From contig NC_092680.1 of NCBI RefSeq assembly GCF_964355755.1, positions 21,551,001-21,615,000 on the forward strand: a DNA stretch of 64,000 nucleotides, read 5' to 3'. The DNA comes from Antedon mediterranea (taxonomy: Eukaryota; Echinodermata; Crinoidea; Comatulida; Antedonidae). The number at the start of each line of letters is the position of its first letter. Position 1 is the first letter of the stretch. The position numbers and the translations under genes were made by a program. A model generated the notes under the pieces. That model had not been told where the DNA came from. It did no database searches and saw nothing but the letters and a program-made list of their open reading frames with translations. Below are positions 38,101 through 49,959 of the stretch, in pieces.

Positions 38101-39590
38101 GTGCTTATATTTGCACATGCTTACAGAATCCATTAAGGCTGGGATCAAAGGTTGAAATCACGCATTATTTACAAGCAAAAAAGTTATGATTTATATAACT
38201 GTCCCTGTAAAAAATCTTCTTTTTTTTTTTTAATTTATATTCATGTACAAATAAGGACAAATGATAACCTCTCTGTAAAGTGAATCACAAATAACTGAAA
38301 GGAGGCAAATATTTTAATTTCTTAATGAACATCTCTAGCAATTTATAAATTTGTGTATAAGTGATAGGAAGCGCCTGCTAAAAGTAGGAAAGGGAATCAT
38401 TCATAGCCTACAGTCACAATACAACCTTTTCACAAAGATAAATTAAAGATAAATTAAAGATAAATTATCATTTTTATATAAAAGAAGAATATGTTCTAAT
38501 ACCTTTCTTTTTCAATCATTTTTTTTTTATTTTATAATCAACTTTTATTTCTTACAATATGTGATTATAGTGTCTGCTTATTAAAAGTACCACTAAATAC
38601 TGTTAATAGCATTTAACATAAATAACATACAAAACACCTTTTAAATGTTATATAGCATTTAACATAAAACTATAACATTTTTTATATCAAAAGCAAGTGG
38701 TTGTTTGAATTTGTCTGTGTGTACAGTTTATGACTATTTTAATACATAAAATATTTGTTTCTTAACTTAAGTTTAGTAAGACAATAACATGCAGAATTTG
38801 TTAAAATTATTAGTTTATGAATTTTTTTAAAATAATTTATTGAAATACGATACAGCGCCACCATAAACAATTTTAAACTTTAGAATCATTTTCTAATTTT
38901 GAAGTATAGGGGGCTCACTTGTTAATTATTCATAAATCAGGCGTGTTTGTTTTTTGTGATAAAAGGCCATAGTAATATACTGTACTTAATCTCAGTTATT
39001 TACAGACAAGCACACGTATACTTATTTCTATGTTTTTTATATGAATATTATATATATTAATAATTATCATTAGACACTACATTTAAACATTTACCACTTA
39101 TCACTTAAAATAATAACTCTAAAATTATTATTCTAATATTATTTTATTTGCATACGCTGCATGGATGTAGACAAGTTAAAGTTATTAAATTATAAACATT
39201 TTGATTTAACTTTGAGTTAAGTATTTATTTTAATTATCATACCATGTCAAAAAAAATACAATAGTTTAATTTAAGTATTCTTTAGTCTATTATGAATTGC
39301 CAAATGCAATAAAATTATAACCGACAATAGAGGGCTCACTACTAGAATATTACGCCATCAGAGTGACATTTTGTTTTTTTTCATTATGAGTGTTCATGCA
39401 ACAAACAATCAAGACAATCAACCATAGTAGAAAAGTCTTATTTAGAAAATAACATTTAGTTAATTTTGAGTGTAAATCTAGCTTAATAGGTAAGACCTGT
39501 TAAAATGTATTTTCATGATCGCTATAGCACAGGAAAACCCAATAAATTTAGTGGAAAATAGAGGGTCTTTTTTTATTTTTTATTTTATTT
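38101..39590. other. AT-rich spacer
   Basis: No gene or named repeat is recognised; two phrases 'agcatttaacataaa' occur at about 38,606 and 38,652. Confidence 0.5.
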
Positions 39591-39599
39591 TATGTCTTT

Positions 39600-39866
39600 A
39601 GGCAATGTGGCCAAGGATTACCAATAGTGAATTAATCACTGTCCTATCAGATAGGTGGTAATCCCCCTGATACAGGGGCTATTTTGTGAACCAGTTCACC
39701 GGGGTAACCCCCTACTCTTTTCGAATAATGAACTGGGTTCTTTAAAGTGCACACAGGTTATAACTGTATACACTGGACCTACGGTTTATAGTCCTTATCC
39801 GAGAAGACTTGTTCCACCACCAGAACTAGGAGCGAGTCGGCCTCGAACTCGGGTCCTTTTTTAAGT
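39600..39866 (-). mobile_element. dispersed repeat family B, copy 1 (possibly tRNA-derived)
   Basis: The phrases TTCTTTAAAGTGCACAC, ACTGGACCTACGGTTTATAG and 'ccttatccgagaagac' are shared in order with 54,945-55,185. Near the right end the minus strand reads CCCGAGTTCGAGGCC, a B-box-like GTTCGA core, so a tRNA-derived SINE on the minus strand is possible. Open frames across both copies are repeat translations. Confidence 0.65.
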
Positions 39867-40614
39867 TATTATCAGCTTTCATCTCCCCTTAAAGGTCAAG
39901 CTGCAACCAACCGGCATTGTCATTTGTCTGTCCACAACAACAGAGGTTGAGGAGGACCACTACACAGAATTAACCAATTGAGGGAGCTATACATTTTTAA
40001 TTTATTTGTTACACTTATAAGGTATACAAACCACCAAGTACATTATTCGGAAAAAAATACAATATTAACACCAATAGGTGGCTCACTTCAAATTCAAAAA
40101 CTTCCAAAGAAATTTCAGAAATAATCCGGAATTTGAAATTAAACTAAAAGTGGTGACAAAAAAAAGATAGACCTACTATCCACTGTCTACTATTCTGTAC
40201 CGACACAAAGTTAAAAATGTCACGGCTTTTAGTGTTTGAAAAATACAATAAAATAATCGAGTATAAAACATAATGATTAAATAATCTTTTATGTATGCAT
40301 CAATTCTTAATAAAGTGTTAGATTAGAATTTGTTTTATTAGGGGAACATTTTCTCGTGGAACGAGGGGTAGTACAGTCCCTCTTTAGATGTCCTTTTGAT
40401 AGGGGCTTTATTGTATTGATATACACAATAGGTTGTAAGATCACCAACCCCTATTGAGGAGACACAAAGAATAAGGCAACACTAGTTTACCTGGTTCTGA
40501 TAGGGGCTCTACCGAATTGCTTACTGGTCTATTCAGCCTCTGTGACAGACGAACAGGCAGCGTTTGGTGGCAGCACTTGACACAAAGGGACTCTTCTTTG
40601 GGGAGATGATTCAT

Positions 40615-40870
40615 AGATTAGATTCATAGATTCATACTTTATTCTCATCCATTGCTGGAAATTCCATTGCTTGCATTAAAAATTACATTACAACAATTGA
40701 AATTAAATTACAAAAAAACATATTACCTTACATTATTACATTAAAAGTTGTGGTATGTGTCGTCCACACCTGTAGGCAATTCAGCCCAGTAGGCTGCAAG
40801 TCGCAGGTTATTCCTCCCTTTACATATACATTACAAGACTTTCCTTTTCCAACAAGCTTTTCATTAATTT
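40615..40870 (-). mobile_element. LINE 3' untranslated region remnant (minus strand)
   Basis: Read on the minus strand the sequence passes through GGAATTTCCAGCAATGGATG and AATAAAGTATGAATCTATGA, and ends in short repeats of ATGAATCT. CR1/L2-like LINEs end in such short tandem repeats. No reverse transcriptase remnant is attached, so the family is unclear. Confidence 0.45.
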
Positions 40871-40884
40871 ATCATTTCCTGCTT

Positions 40885-40955
40885 TTATTTTTGATGTAAA
40901 GCGCAGTAAGAGCCTGCTTATATGCGCTATATAAGAACGGACTATTATTATTAAT
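40885..40955 (+). mobile_element. retroposon 3' tail fragment
   Basis: AAAGCGCAGTAAGAGCCTGC is followed by GCGCTATATAAGAACGGAC and an ATTATTATTA tail. It is the same GCGCTATATAA tail type as at 4,550 and 25,590. Only the 3' part is visible. Confidence 0.5.
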
Positions 40956-41399
40956 TTTTATGTCTAAGAACAATAACAATATTATCTGATTTGAATAAAC
41001 AAAGTATTCAAATAATAGAACAGAATAAAGTTAAACTGCATATTAAATTAACTCCTTATAATACCTTTCACACATAAAATAATTATAATAATACGGTTGT
41101 AAAATTTCAATATACATATTTAAAATAAAACTCACCAAAATACACAGAAAATGATTGTAATCAAATCCACGATCATCGCCCATATCTGACGAGCAATTTG
41201 CACCTTACATCGCCAAAGACAAAAGGATTTTAATATAATGGCATGCTCATGAATATGCATGATTTGATTAATGAGCTTATTATTAGAGTAGTAGTAGTAG
41301 TAGGCAATTCTTCTTGTGTCATAGGTGGCATAATAAATGTAATTAAGTCATGGATATTATTAAGTAAGTCTTACTGTTGTTATTAGGTTTATGAGTGTT

Positions 41400-41760
41400 G
41401 ATTCAGACTTGGAGACCCACATGATTTAGTTCGATTTTGGAAATCCTGTCTCTCTCTATTGTTTGTTTTTTGTTTTTTATATCTGAGACAAAATAAATGA
41501 AATGAAATGTTAAAAGATAGTGGCTTCAGAATGCATGTTTTAGAGTGTGTTTATGTAAATGGGGTGAGAAAATATTTATTCTTTTTCACACTTTAGTACA
41601 AATGTTGTTAAAGTGGTACAGTTAAAAAGAACAAGTACATACTGTATACTGCTTATGACCACATAGTACCTCAAGATGTCTGGCTATGAAATTTGGCTGA
41701 AATATATTCAATCAATCAATCAATCATTCAATAAATTAATCAATAATTCATTCTAAATCA
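41400..41760 (+). mobile_element. two possible LINE 3' tails
   Basis: One stretch ends in 'acaaaataaatgaaatgaaa' (about 41,487-41,508) and a second ends in ATTCAATCAATCAATCAATC (about 41,707-41,726). Both are short-tandem tails of the kind left by CR1/L2-like LINEs; the LINE at 58.9-59.76 kb ends with the same AATCAATC motif. No protein remnant is present, so these calls are weak. Confidence 0.3.
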
Positions 41761-42779
41761 ATGTGTATTCTATAAAACTTAGGTTTATGTACAACATCAT
41801 CAAAAGTTATGAAAAAGAAAAACTCGAAATAAGCAAGCTTTTATAAGGAGACCCTTGTCTGAATCTGTCCTACAAGGAGTGGGATAATATTCTAGCATGA
41901 GATTATAATTGGTCATAGGGTAGTATAACAAGTTGTAAAAATATTCTTTTAAATATTTCGTGTCAATTATTGTTTAAATACTGTTTGCTGCCCTCTATGA
42001 AAGTGATTGATTTGAAGCAGTAACGTCTTGAATATTATAATCTATTTATAAATATGTACAATATTATGAAGCTATAGGAAAAAGAGGAAGGAGGTAGACG
42101 ATGCGAGGGGGGGGGGGGGGGTGAGTTGTTATCTTACCTAATAAATGCTGCAGTACCCAAACATGCAAACATGAAATAAGTATTAATCCTAGCAGTTGAT
42201 TTCAACCCGACCACTTTTACTTTTACCCAAAAAAATAGATAGAAAAAAATTATCTTTATCTGATAAAAACGTTTTTATCTCAAATTGAATTTCAACAGGC
42301 TTGCGGTTAAATTTAGCAGTTTATTTTGTGTTCTTTATAAGCGAAATCATCATTTTTTAAATGTTTTTTTTTTATTTTTAAAAAGTTAATAAAAATAATC
42401 AAAACTACAAATTCAAAGTTTGGTTTTATACACATACATCTTTATTTTTTCTATGTTTTGGGGGCGGGATATAACTTTAAAGATGGTATTGTCTCCCAAA
42501 ATCATAAAAATAAATATTAAATATTTATTTTTCATGATGAATTTTATAAAACCGGAATTGGAATAGGAAAAGTTTTAATGTTATTGCCTTCCACAGGAAA
42601 AAACAAACAAAAAAAGAATGATTTCACTTTTAAAAGACAAAATAAATAGTTAAATTTAACCAAGAACCTATTATCTGATACTTACAGACAAAAGGACTAT
42701 TTTTACTATTTTTTCCTATAAATTACAGTTTTTTAGGTAAATAATGGTATTGTGACTTTGGCATATCCAACAAAATAAT
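41761..42779. other. AT-rich spacer with G-tract
   Basis: A run of about 15 G's lies at about 42,106-42,120. No gene or named repeat is recognised. Confidence 0.5.
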
Positions 42780-43310
42780 TTTATTTTATTTTATTTTATC
42801 AAAACCAACAGCGATAAATACCGCCACTAACAGGTTTGAAACATAAAATACAACATCAAAAACGGTTAACAATAAAATACAGATAAAATATATAATATAT
42901 ATATAACATAGATCGGCATGCCATAAACAATTTCAATTAATCAAACAGGTTATGCAGGCTGTTCAAGAAGTGAACACATAATCGTCCTCTTAAAATAACC
43001 AAGTCTATCATTAAAAATATCGATATGATTGCTATTTAGATTATTAAATGTATAAGGTAGTCTATGAAAAAGTCCCCTCTTAGTACAGTCGACACGGCTA
43101 AAAGGAATATTCAATAAATGTCTATTTCGTGTACGACCAGGAACATTTAAACTAAATAGTGAAATTAATGAACAGTCATATTTAGAATTTAAAATATTAT
43201 ATAAAAAAACCATATCAGATAATGTAAAAACAGGGAGACAATATATCGTTAAATTAAAACAAATAATAATAATATCCCAAAAAAATGTTACAGTCTTCAA
43301 CATTTTTAAA
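42780..43310 (-). pseudogene. LINE reverse transcriptase C-terminal remnant (minus strand)
   Basis: The minus-strand frame from 43,303 to 42,950 encodes a typical tail of a CR1/Jockey-group LINE protein. Phrases include DMVFLYNILNSKYD, SLFSLNVPGRTRNRHL, IPFSRVDCTKRG and LPYTFNNLNS. Beyond the stop a non-coding tail runs to an AAATAAAATAAAAT tract at about 42,780-42,800, which marks the 3' end. The catalytic part is absent, so this is a 5'-truncated insertion. It encodes no host function. Confidence 0.75.
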
Positions 43311-45676
43311 TGAATATTAAACTAAACTAAAAAATCAAACATTAAAAAACACCATACGTCAACAATACGAATGAAAAAATAAATCTGAAACAATCAAATT
43401 ATCTATTTTGGTTTCTATCACTGGAGAACAATAGCCATCATTTTTATCAGACCATCGAGCAAACAAAGACCCAAGTGCTCCGAGCAATGCTAGACAAAAG
43501 GATAAGTCTTCGCCATGGAAACAATGACCAGTATGTAGGGGTTACACACTACGCAGTTAGGAAATCCCTTTGTAAACATTACAAGTTTCTTATTAAAATG
43601 TTAATTAACTAAAATAAAGACATTGAACTAATAAAAAGAATGTTTTTTTTTCATTCTTTTGTGACTTCATTCCTAGCTTTCTACCCCTTGCCTACAATTA
43701 ATTCCCAAAAAAAAACAAATTTATCAGTAAACAAAATAATATTTATAAACGTTTTTTTGTATTTTTTGAAATAGAGATGGATGAGAAGGGGAATATAATC
43801 CTATTAATCTTCCTCCACTTTTTTTGCTGATACTTAAGTTTGTACTTAAATATCTTAATGTAACATATGTACATATTTATGGTGATGATCGTGAGAAGTA
43901 TGTAGATTGGCAAACATTAGGGAGTTCCTATCATGTATGTAAGGATGACCATCAGCAGATACCTAGAAACAATTTAGATTTAGGCGGTAGGCATGCAGGA
44001 TGTGTGAGACCTACCGATAATAAACGCTATATTGCACTATATGGAGAGAATTATAATATTCTATTTTCATGATTAATATAACTAGTAATCAAGCCACATC
44101 TCAAAATTATGTTTTTTCATACCCATTTTAATGGGAATAACAGTTTTGTAGTACTGAGCATACTACTGAAAAATAGCAACCAATACAAAAAATACCATCA
44201 AACTATTTATTTATTGTAAATAATTTTAATAATAATATTAATAACCACTAGACTAGTAGTAGTATAACAACAAGTGGCCCAGTCCCCTTATAAATATAAA
44301 TTCGACGAAATTCGGCAACATGCCTTGAAAACTGAAATAGAAAATCAAATTAAGTCTTGTCTAACTAAGCCCACTTGATTCCAAAGTAACCAGGAAGTGC
44401 CAGGTTGCTCAGGGCACCGGATCCGGAAGCAGCCTTCCTCCGGGGAAGTGGGAGGATAAAAGAACAGTCAACCTGCCTAGTGCTGGCCTGGCAGTGGCAG
44501 CCTTGCTTCTTTTTTTTCGTTTCATTTCAATACAAAATATACTCACCTAGCCTTCATTCTGTTTGTAAAGATGGTGTATAATTAACTTCTATAACAATTG
44601 ATGACAAAAATGTCGTATAAGTATATTATTGTCACCCAACATTCAATTGTTTTTTGCGGCCAAACAACAAACACTGAACTCGTCACCAAAACCATGTATT
44701 TAAATTATTTTATCCACTAATGTTTATATATTCCATTCCATTCATTCCAAGGTACCAAAATTGTAAGAAGAAACATGTAAATAAACAATTAATATTCCTT
44801 GATATAAAGTTCCATGTGGTTACAAAGAAGTCGTAGACAAGGCTGGGGATAACCCACGTTTCTTCTGATTACACAACAAAAACATGTGGCCACCATTCGT
44901 AATAAAAAAGGATTTTACCACAAAGCGTGTCCCAATCTCCCGCCACTGGCTTTGTTGTTCTTTGTTCAGTCATTGAACTCGACCGTAAGCAGTCAAAGAA
45001 ACACTCCGATTGGTCAATCGAGATAAAACCCTTATCAGTGATTGGTTATTTCTTTCAATCATCAGTCGCAGACTATAAGTTAAGTACGCTACATGTGCGA
45101 TACGCGCTGGCAAACAACAGAAAAACTCAACGTTTTCAGAGCGATAGAAATATTAATATGAGAAATTGTAATGTTTCGCGTGTAGAGAGTTATTGTTAGG
45201 GCTCGGGTGGTGAAGGAAAATACGGGAAGACAAAGGAAATATGTAAAGATTTAAACAAAGGAAAGGGAATACGACGAACAACGGACAACCATGGCTTTGT
45301 CTCACATTTTGTTATGCAATATTATTTTTGTTTGTAATAATCATCATTATATTTTTTTGTCTGTTTTGGATTCAACATCTAGCACAGGTCTTTTATATAT
45401 CTGTTTTTTAAATTGAATAAATAAATAAATAAAATATTAATAAATAAATAATATTAATATAGCAGGATTTTTAACGACTAAATTATAAAATTGTATTACC
45501 TAGAAATATTGGTTATTATTGGTAATTAACTCGTTTGTCTCATCTTCAGCAATGGGTCTATAGAGAGGTGGGCCAGGGGACCGTATTATACATTTAGGTC
45601 ACAATTCCGACACTACCTTTTAAAGTTGTAGGCCGCCTTCAAATAATAACCAACACATGTTTTCCGATGTCATAAA
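43311..45676. other. spacer; one unexplained short frame and a CCAAT-rich patch
   Basis: No gene is supported. A plus-strand open frame at 43,824-44,072 (82 codons; includes YVDWQTLGSSYHVCKDDHQQ) has a non-AT-driven composition in its middle but no recognised domain. At about 45,009-45,070 two ATTGG (inverted CCAAT) boxes precede a CpG-containing stretch, which could be a promoter for an unseen transcript. An (AAAT)n tail at about 45,415-45,435 may mark a LINE end. Confidence 0.35.
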
Positions 45677-45682
45677 TTTATT
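45677..45682 (-). terminator. polyadenylation signal of the ADP/ATP carrier gene
   Basis: AATAAA on the minus strand, about 120 bases downstream of the carrier's stop codon, is the first such hexamer after the coding sequence and the likely 3'-end signal. Confidence 0.6.
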
Positions 45683-45804
45683 TACAACTATAGCATTTTA
45701 ATGTTGTACAATGATCTGAGCACATTTCAAAATAAAACAAAATATTTATGTTGTGCGTTGGTAAAGTTATGCTAAAATAGTTATTATATAAGCTGTAGCA
45801 GAAA

Positions 45805-47002
45805 TTACAAAAGCTTCTTAATTTCGTCGTAGAGAACCAAGACTAATGCTCCGCCAGTTCCCCTCAATACGTTTGAGAACGCACCTTTGAAGAAGGCCCC
45901 ACTACCTTCGGTCTTGAGGATCTTGGCCCAGCAGTCAAGAGTTCCCTTGTAGATGACGTCTTTGCGACCACTCTGCATCATCATACGTCGACGTACTGTA
46001 TCGAACGGATAAGACAAGATACCAGCGCCAGTGGTCACCACTTGAGCTATCATCCAAGACACGACGATCGGTGTGTTCTTCGGATCTGGCAGCATACCTT
46101 TAACGGTGTCGTAAGTGCCGAAGTAGGCTGCACGGTAGATGATGATACCTTGGACGGACACACCGAATCCCCGATACAGACCAAGAATACCATCGGATTT
46201 TGCTATCTTTGTCAGACAATCTCCAAGTCCTTTAAATTCACGTCCACCTCCTGCCTTTCCAACATCAGCGGCAAGACGTGTTCTGGCGAAATCCAACGGG
46301 TAAACGAAGCAAAGTGACGTTGCACCAGCTGCACCTCCAGAAGCAAGATTACCCATAAAATACCGCGCGAATTGTGTGTTCTTGTCGACCCCACCCAAGA
46401 ATATCCGCTTGTACTTGTCTTTAAAGGCAAAGTTAAGAGCCTGAGTTGGGAAATATCGGATGACGTTGGCCAAGTTCCCACGCCATAATGACGTAAATCC
46501 TTGCTCTTTGGTGACGCGCTTAAAGCAGTCCAATATACCTTTATATTGGTCTTCGGGCTTGATCTGTTTTGAGACGGCCTGGACCTGTACAATCAACAGA
46601 ATAAAGTATGATTATAAAACTGTTATGGGCCTAAGCCTAGGCCCCTAACTAGGCCTAGGCCTAGGAGGCCTAGATTAGCCTCTAGCTATTAAAAATAAAA
46701 AGGATAAAAAGAATTATTAGGCAAGGCCTAGGCTAGGCTAGCTAGCAGGCATAGGGCCTAGGAGGCAGGCCTAGGCAAAGCAACATTTGCAAAAAAAAGA
46801 TAAAAAGAAACACAATAACCAAAACAAAAGTAACTTAAAAGTTGCTGTAGGTAGAAGAAAAAAGCAGAGAAGCCTAGGGCTAGCCTACCTGAAGAAGTAA
46901 CTTAACACGTTCGATTGGTGCTACTGCTGTCTTTGATATTGCTGCTGCGCAACCACCAGCCAGTAAGTCTTTAACAAATCCTGTAGCGTCAAAGCCTCCC
47001 AT
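45805..47002 (-). CDS. ADP/ATP translocase (mitochondrial carrier, SLC25A4/5/6 type)
   Basis: This carrier exchanges cytosolic ADP for matrix ATP across the inner mitochondrial membrane. Two coding exons: 46,889-47,002 (38 codons, ATG at 47,000-47,002) and 45,805-46,584 (259 codons plus stop). The 304-bp intron has a CAG/GTAGG donor and a TACAG/GTCC acceptor on the minus strand. The 297-residue product is the usual family length. All three carrier signatures are present: PIERVK (29-34), PLDFAR (134-139) and PFDTVR (231-236). The RRRMMM motif specific to ADP/ATP carriers is at 236-241. There is no cleaved presequence, as is normal for the family. Vertebrate homologues usually have four coding exons, so the two-exon structure is simpler. 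The intron is packed with AGGCCTAGGC words. Which vertebrate paralogue it matches cannot be decided here. Confidence 0.97.
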
Positions 47003-47250
47003 GATTGTATTTTTTAGGTCCTAATTGTCTGATTTTAAATGACAAGAGATATCACCGCCGAAGCCGTTTGCTTGATCTGCTGCTTAACTATTATAATGCG
47101 TTTATGACGCGTATAAATAATAATACAAACAATGCATGCATCAAAATGTTGCGCGCGAAATGATTCGCGTAGAACTTAATGCGCTTCCGAATCATCCACG
47201 CACACGCACACATTTTATTACGGGAGCACACGTCGTAAACTAATTAACTG
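47003..47250 (-). promoter_or_regulatory. probable 5' leader and promoter region of the ADP/ATP carrier
   Basis: Directly upstream of the carrier's ATG the sequence becomes CpG-rich, with words such as TTGCGCGCGAAATGATTCGC (47,149-47,168) and a CACGCACACGCACACA tract (47,199-47,214). A TATA-type stretch lies near 47,110-47,120 on the minus strand. The transcription start was not located; the call rests on position and composition. Confidence 0.35.
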
Positions 47251-47584
47251 ACTAATTAATTGATTGATTGTTTTTATTGTAATACATTGTAAACATTATT
47301 GTTTTTTTTTAATATTTGTTTTTTTTTATATAATTTGTTGCATAATAAAAAAAAAAGACATAATCTCTGTAAAAATATATTAATTAGAGTACATATATGC
47401 CTAATAATATAACATAGGATGTTTAGAAATGACCATTTTAAAAGACACACATCTTTCCCAAAACTGTAAAAAACACACACAATTTAATTATTGATAAATA
47501 AATATTCCTTTATTAACCAGATAAAAAATATATACACGGAAAATAAATAATTTAGCTCCTACAAAATATTATCTGGCGCTCATC

Positions 47585-48300
47585 CACTGTCACATTCCTC
47601 CCACTTATTCTCCAAACTCAATCTTCTCAAACTCTCGGACATTAACCTATCCCAGCAAGGTGTCTTTGTTTTTTTGGCCACTCACTCACTTCTCCCTTGC
47701 CATCTTAACGACCTTTTCGCTCCTAATAATACCGTTCATAAATATTATACTAGAACAAGAAATAACATATATATCCCTAACCATAACACCAATTATTTTC
47801 AACATAGCATTAGATATTCTGGACCTCTATTGTTTAACAATTTACCCCCCTCAATTTCCTGTGCTGCTAACCGCTATTCATTCAATAATAACATAAAAAA
47901 TTACCTCTTGTCTCATTACTGATCGATCTGTTTGATATGGTCGTTGTTTCCATGTTCCGTGACTTGCTATCTTTATTATTCAATTGTCATCATATTCGCT
48001 ATATGCCATGCAGCTGTACTTTTTTCTGTTCTTTTTTTATTTTTTATTCCAACTTTTATCTACTGGTTTTATATATATTTTGTATTTCTTTATTGTTTAA
48101 AAATTTATTTTCTTTATTTATATTTTTTTTTTTTTCTTCTCTTAATTTAAATATTTTGTAAAGGCAATCCCGTCACAAGATTGTAATCTTTTTGGGATTT
48201 GCCTTCGTCCATTTTCTTGTTTTATCACTTGCCATTTTGTTTTTGTTACTTTTGTCTTTTGGACGTGAATAAATGTTCCTTGAATTGAATTGAATTGAAT
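47585..48300 (+). pseudogene. LINE reverse transcriptase C-terminal remnant with 3' tail
   Basis: A plus-strand frame from about 47,600 to 47,922 encodes a LINE protein tail: LNLLKLSDINLSQQGVFVF, HKYYTRTRNNIYIPNHNTN, SIRYSGPLLFNNLPPSI and NNNIKNYLLSHY. These match the C-terminal region of CR1/Rex-like elements. The 3' untranslated part ends in GAATTGAATTGAATTGAATC at about 48,282-48,301, a short tandem tail. It is 5'-truncated and not functional. Confidence 0.75.
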
Positions 48301-48389
48301 CTAAATCTATAAACGACGAAAATGTATATTTCGCCCGATGCAAAATAGCGCGATCGCAATAAAACACGACCGATTTCAAACGCGACCGA

Positions 48390-48960
48390 TATCATCAGAA
48401 GTATTAAGCTCTAGCGGCGCGCCATACAAAATGCCGGAATTGATTTTAAACGTAACCTTTGTCCGTCATGTCATATTCATATCATTGTTTAATGCTCCAA
48501 TCAGAATCCGCGCCAACGCCCTATTTTCGCGCCGCGGCTCTAGCCAGCTATGTCCCAGGAGGACACATTCATTAATAAGCTGTTTCATAGCGGTAGCTTT
48601 AGTATCTAAGGCTGACAGTTTTGTGAATTTGGAAACTCGACTATAATTTATAGGTAGCTGCTGGACCCAAAAAACGTCTGGGAGAAGAGAGTCTATATGA
48701 AAGCCTTTGCTGATAATACAGTATTATTGAGATGTAGACGGAAATCTGTAAAATCTTGTTCAATAAATAATAACTTCGTTTTTGCTGTCAACCAGGCCGG
48801 TATTATAATAAATCACTGTCAAATAATCATTCGATAATGGTCAAAACTTTATTTTGGCTCTGTCAACATAAAGGGAGGTATTTACAATAACTTTCTTTTG
48901 ACTGTCAATCTAGGCCAATGTTATAATAATACGCCGTCAGATATTAAATCATTGAAACAG
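48390..48960. repeat. segment duplicated at 53.56-54.59 kb (partly inverted)
   Basis: 48,410-48,530 matches 53,568-53,720 in the same direction (GCGCGCCATACAA, 'ttgattttaaacgtaac', 'cattgtttaatgc'). 48,540-48,620 and 48,870-48,960 match the reverse complement of 54,540-54,590 and 54,370-54,450 (for example CTGTCAATCTAG against CTAGATTGTCAG). The block is therefore a mosaic of sequence also found in front of the receptor gene. Either a mobile element or gene-cluster rearrangement explains it. The open frame running through it is not considered coding. Confidence 0.6.
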
Positions 48961-49409
48961 TCCTGGTAAATTTTTTGTTGGTTATCAGATGCCCGGGGGG
49001 TCCAATCAATTATCGTCAGAAGGTGAACAATCAGTCTAGGTAGCAGCAGCAGATTATTAGGAACGCCTGCTCCATTAATTAATCCAGAAAAAGGTTTGTA
49101 CATTATCTATTTGTTTATTAGCCTTCTCCTAACACAATTATATTTTCTTTAAAAAAAGGTTTTATAAGTGGTTTGAACATTTATGATAGTAATGTCACAG
49201 TTCTGTGTCTGGACGCAACTTCATAGACCTACTAGTTATATTATTCATATTAACTGATACTTACTCTTCATTTACCGTAAAGTTCAGTTTTAATGAAATA
49301 TATAATATAAATTGGCTTCGTAACAATTAATTAGTGTTGAAAAGGTTAGTTTTTTGGTGATAGGTGAAAATGACATGTAACTTCGTAATCAATTTATTTT
49401 TTTTTGTAT

Positions 49410-49774
49410 AAAGGCCCAATTACACTATGACGATAACGACGGATGATAAATATATAGCATGCATTTTTTTTACATAAACCAAAAGAAATTAGAAAGGTTT
49501 TCGTTCTAGACCTATAGGATAATCATTTATGCTGCCTTTGATAAAAATAATGTTTTTCAAATTCCAATCAAATGACGTCATGATAAATAAAAACAATAAA
49601 ATCGCTGTATTGTCACGATATTATTGGTCTTACTAATCATGACGTCATTTGATTGGACGTGTGAAAATATAATTTTCATCAAAGGAATTGTTTATATTTC
49701 TTTTGGGTTATGTATTAAAATTGCACATTTGTCTATTTATCGTCGATCGTTATCGTCCTAGTGTATGGGCTTTA
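49410..49774. mobile_element. fold-back MITE, ~365 bp
   Basis: The left end AAAGGCCCAATTACACTATG pairs with the right end (TAAAGCCCATACACTAGGAC on the other strand). The similarity continues inward through CGATAACGA...GATGATAAAT, the 'ccaaaagaaat' region and CAATCAAATGACGTCATGAT, so nearly the whole element can fold on itself. Two TGACGTCA palindromes (49,573-49,580 and 49,640-49,647) lie in the arms. There is no gene. The terminus is related to the 192-bp element at 15,786. Confidence 0.75.
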
Positions 49775-49959
49775 TGCTGTAAATGTTCAATTAATTGATC
49801 ATTCCGTTTTCATTTTATTAGTTGGACTCTTGCACAGTTGCTGCCTAATCGTTGTTGTGTAATATCATTTCGAACCATATTAAAATCATAAAGAGATTCA
49901 TATTCCTTAACATGTGGCTGTTATTATACAATTGAAAGCAAAACCCGTTGAATCTCAAA

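Noticed and set aside
37896-38148. Three overlapping Cys-rich minus-strand frames
   Set aside because: Produced by a perfect 22-bp satellite that lacks stops on that strand; no other coding support.
44927-45199. 90-codon plus-strand frame
   Set aside because: No recognisable domain; the region looks more like a CCAAT-containing promoter patch than an exon.
48338-48646. 102-codon plus-strand frame
   Set aside because: The DNA is a duplicated non-coding segment also found at 53.6 kb, where the frame is not kept.
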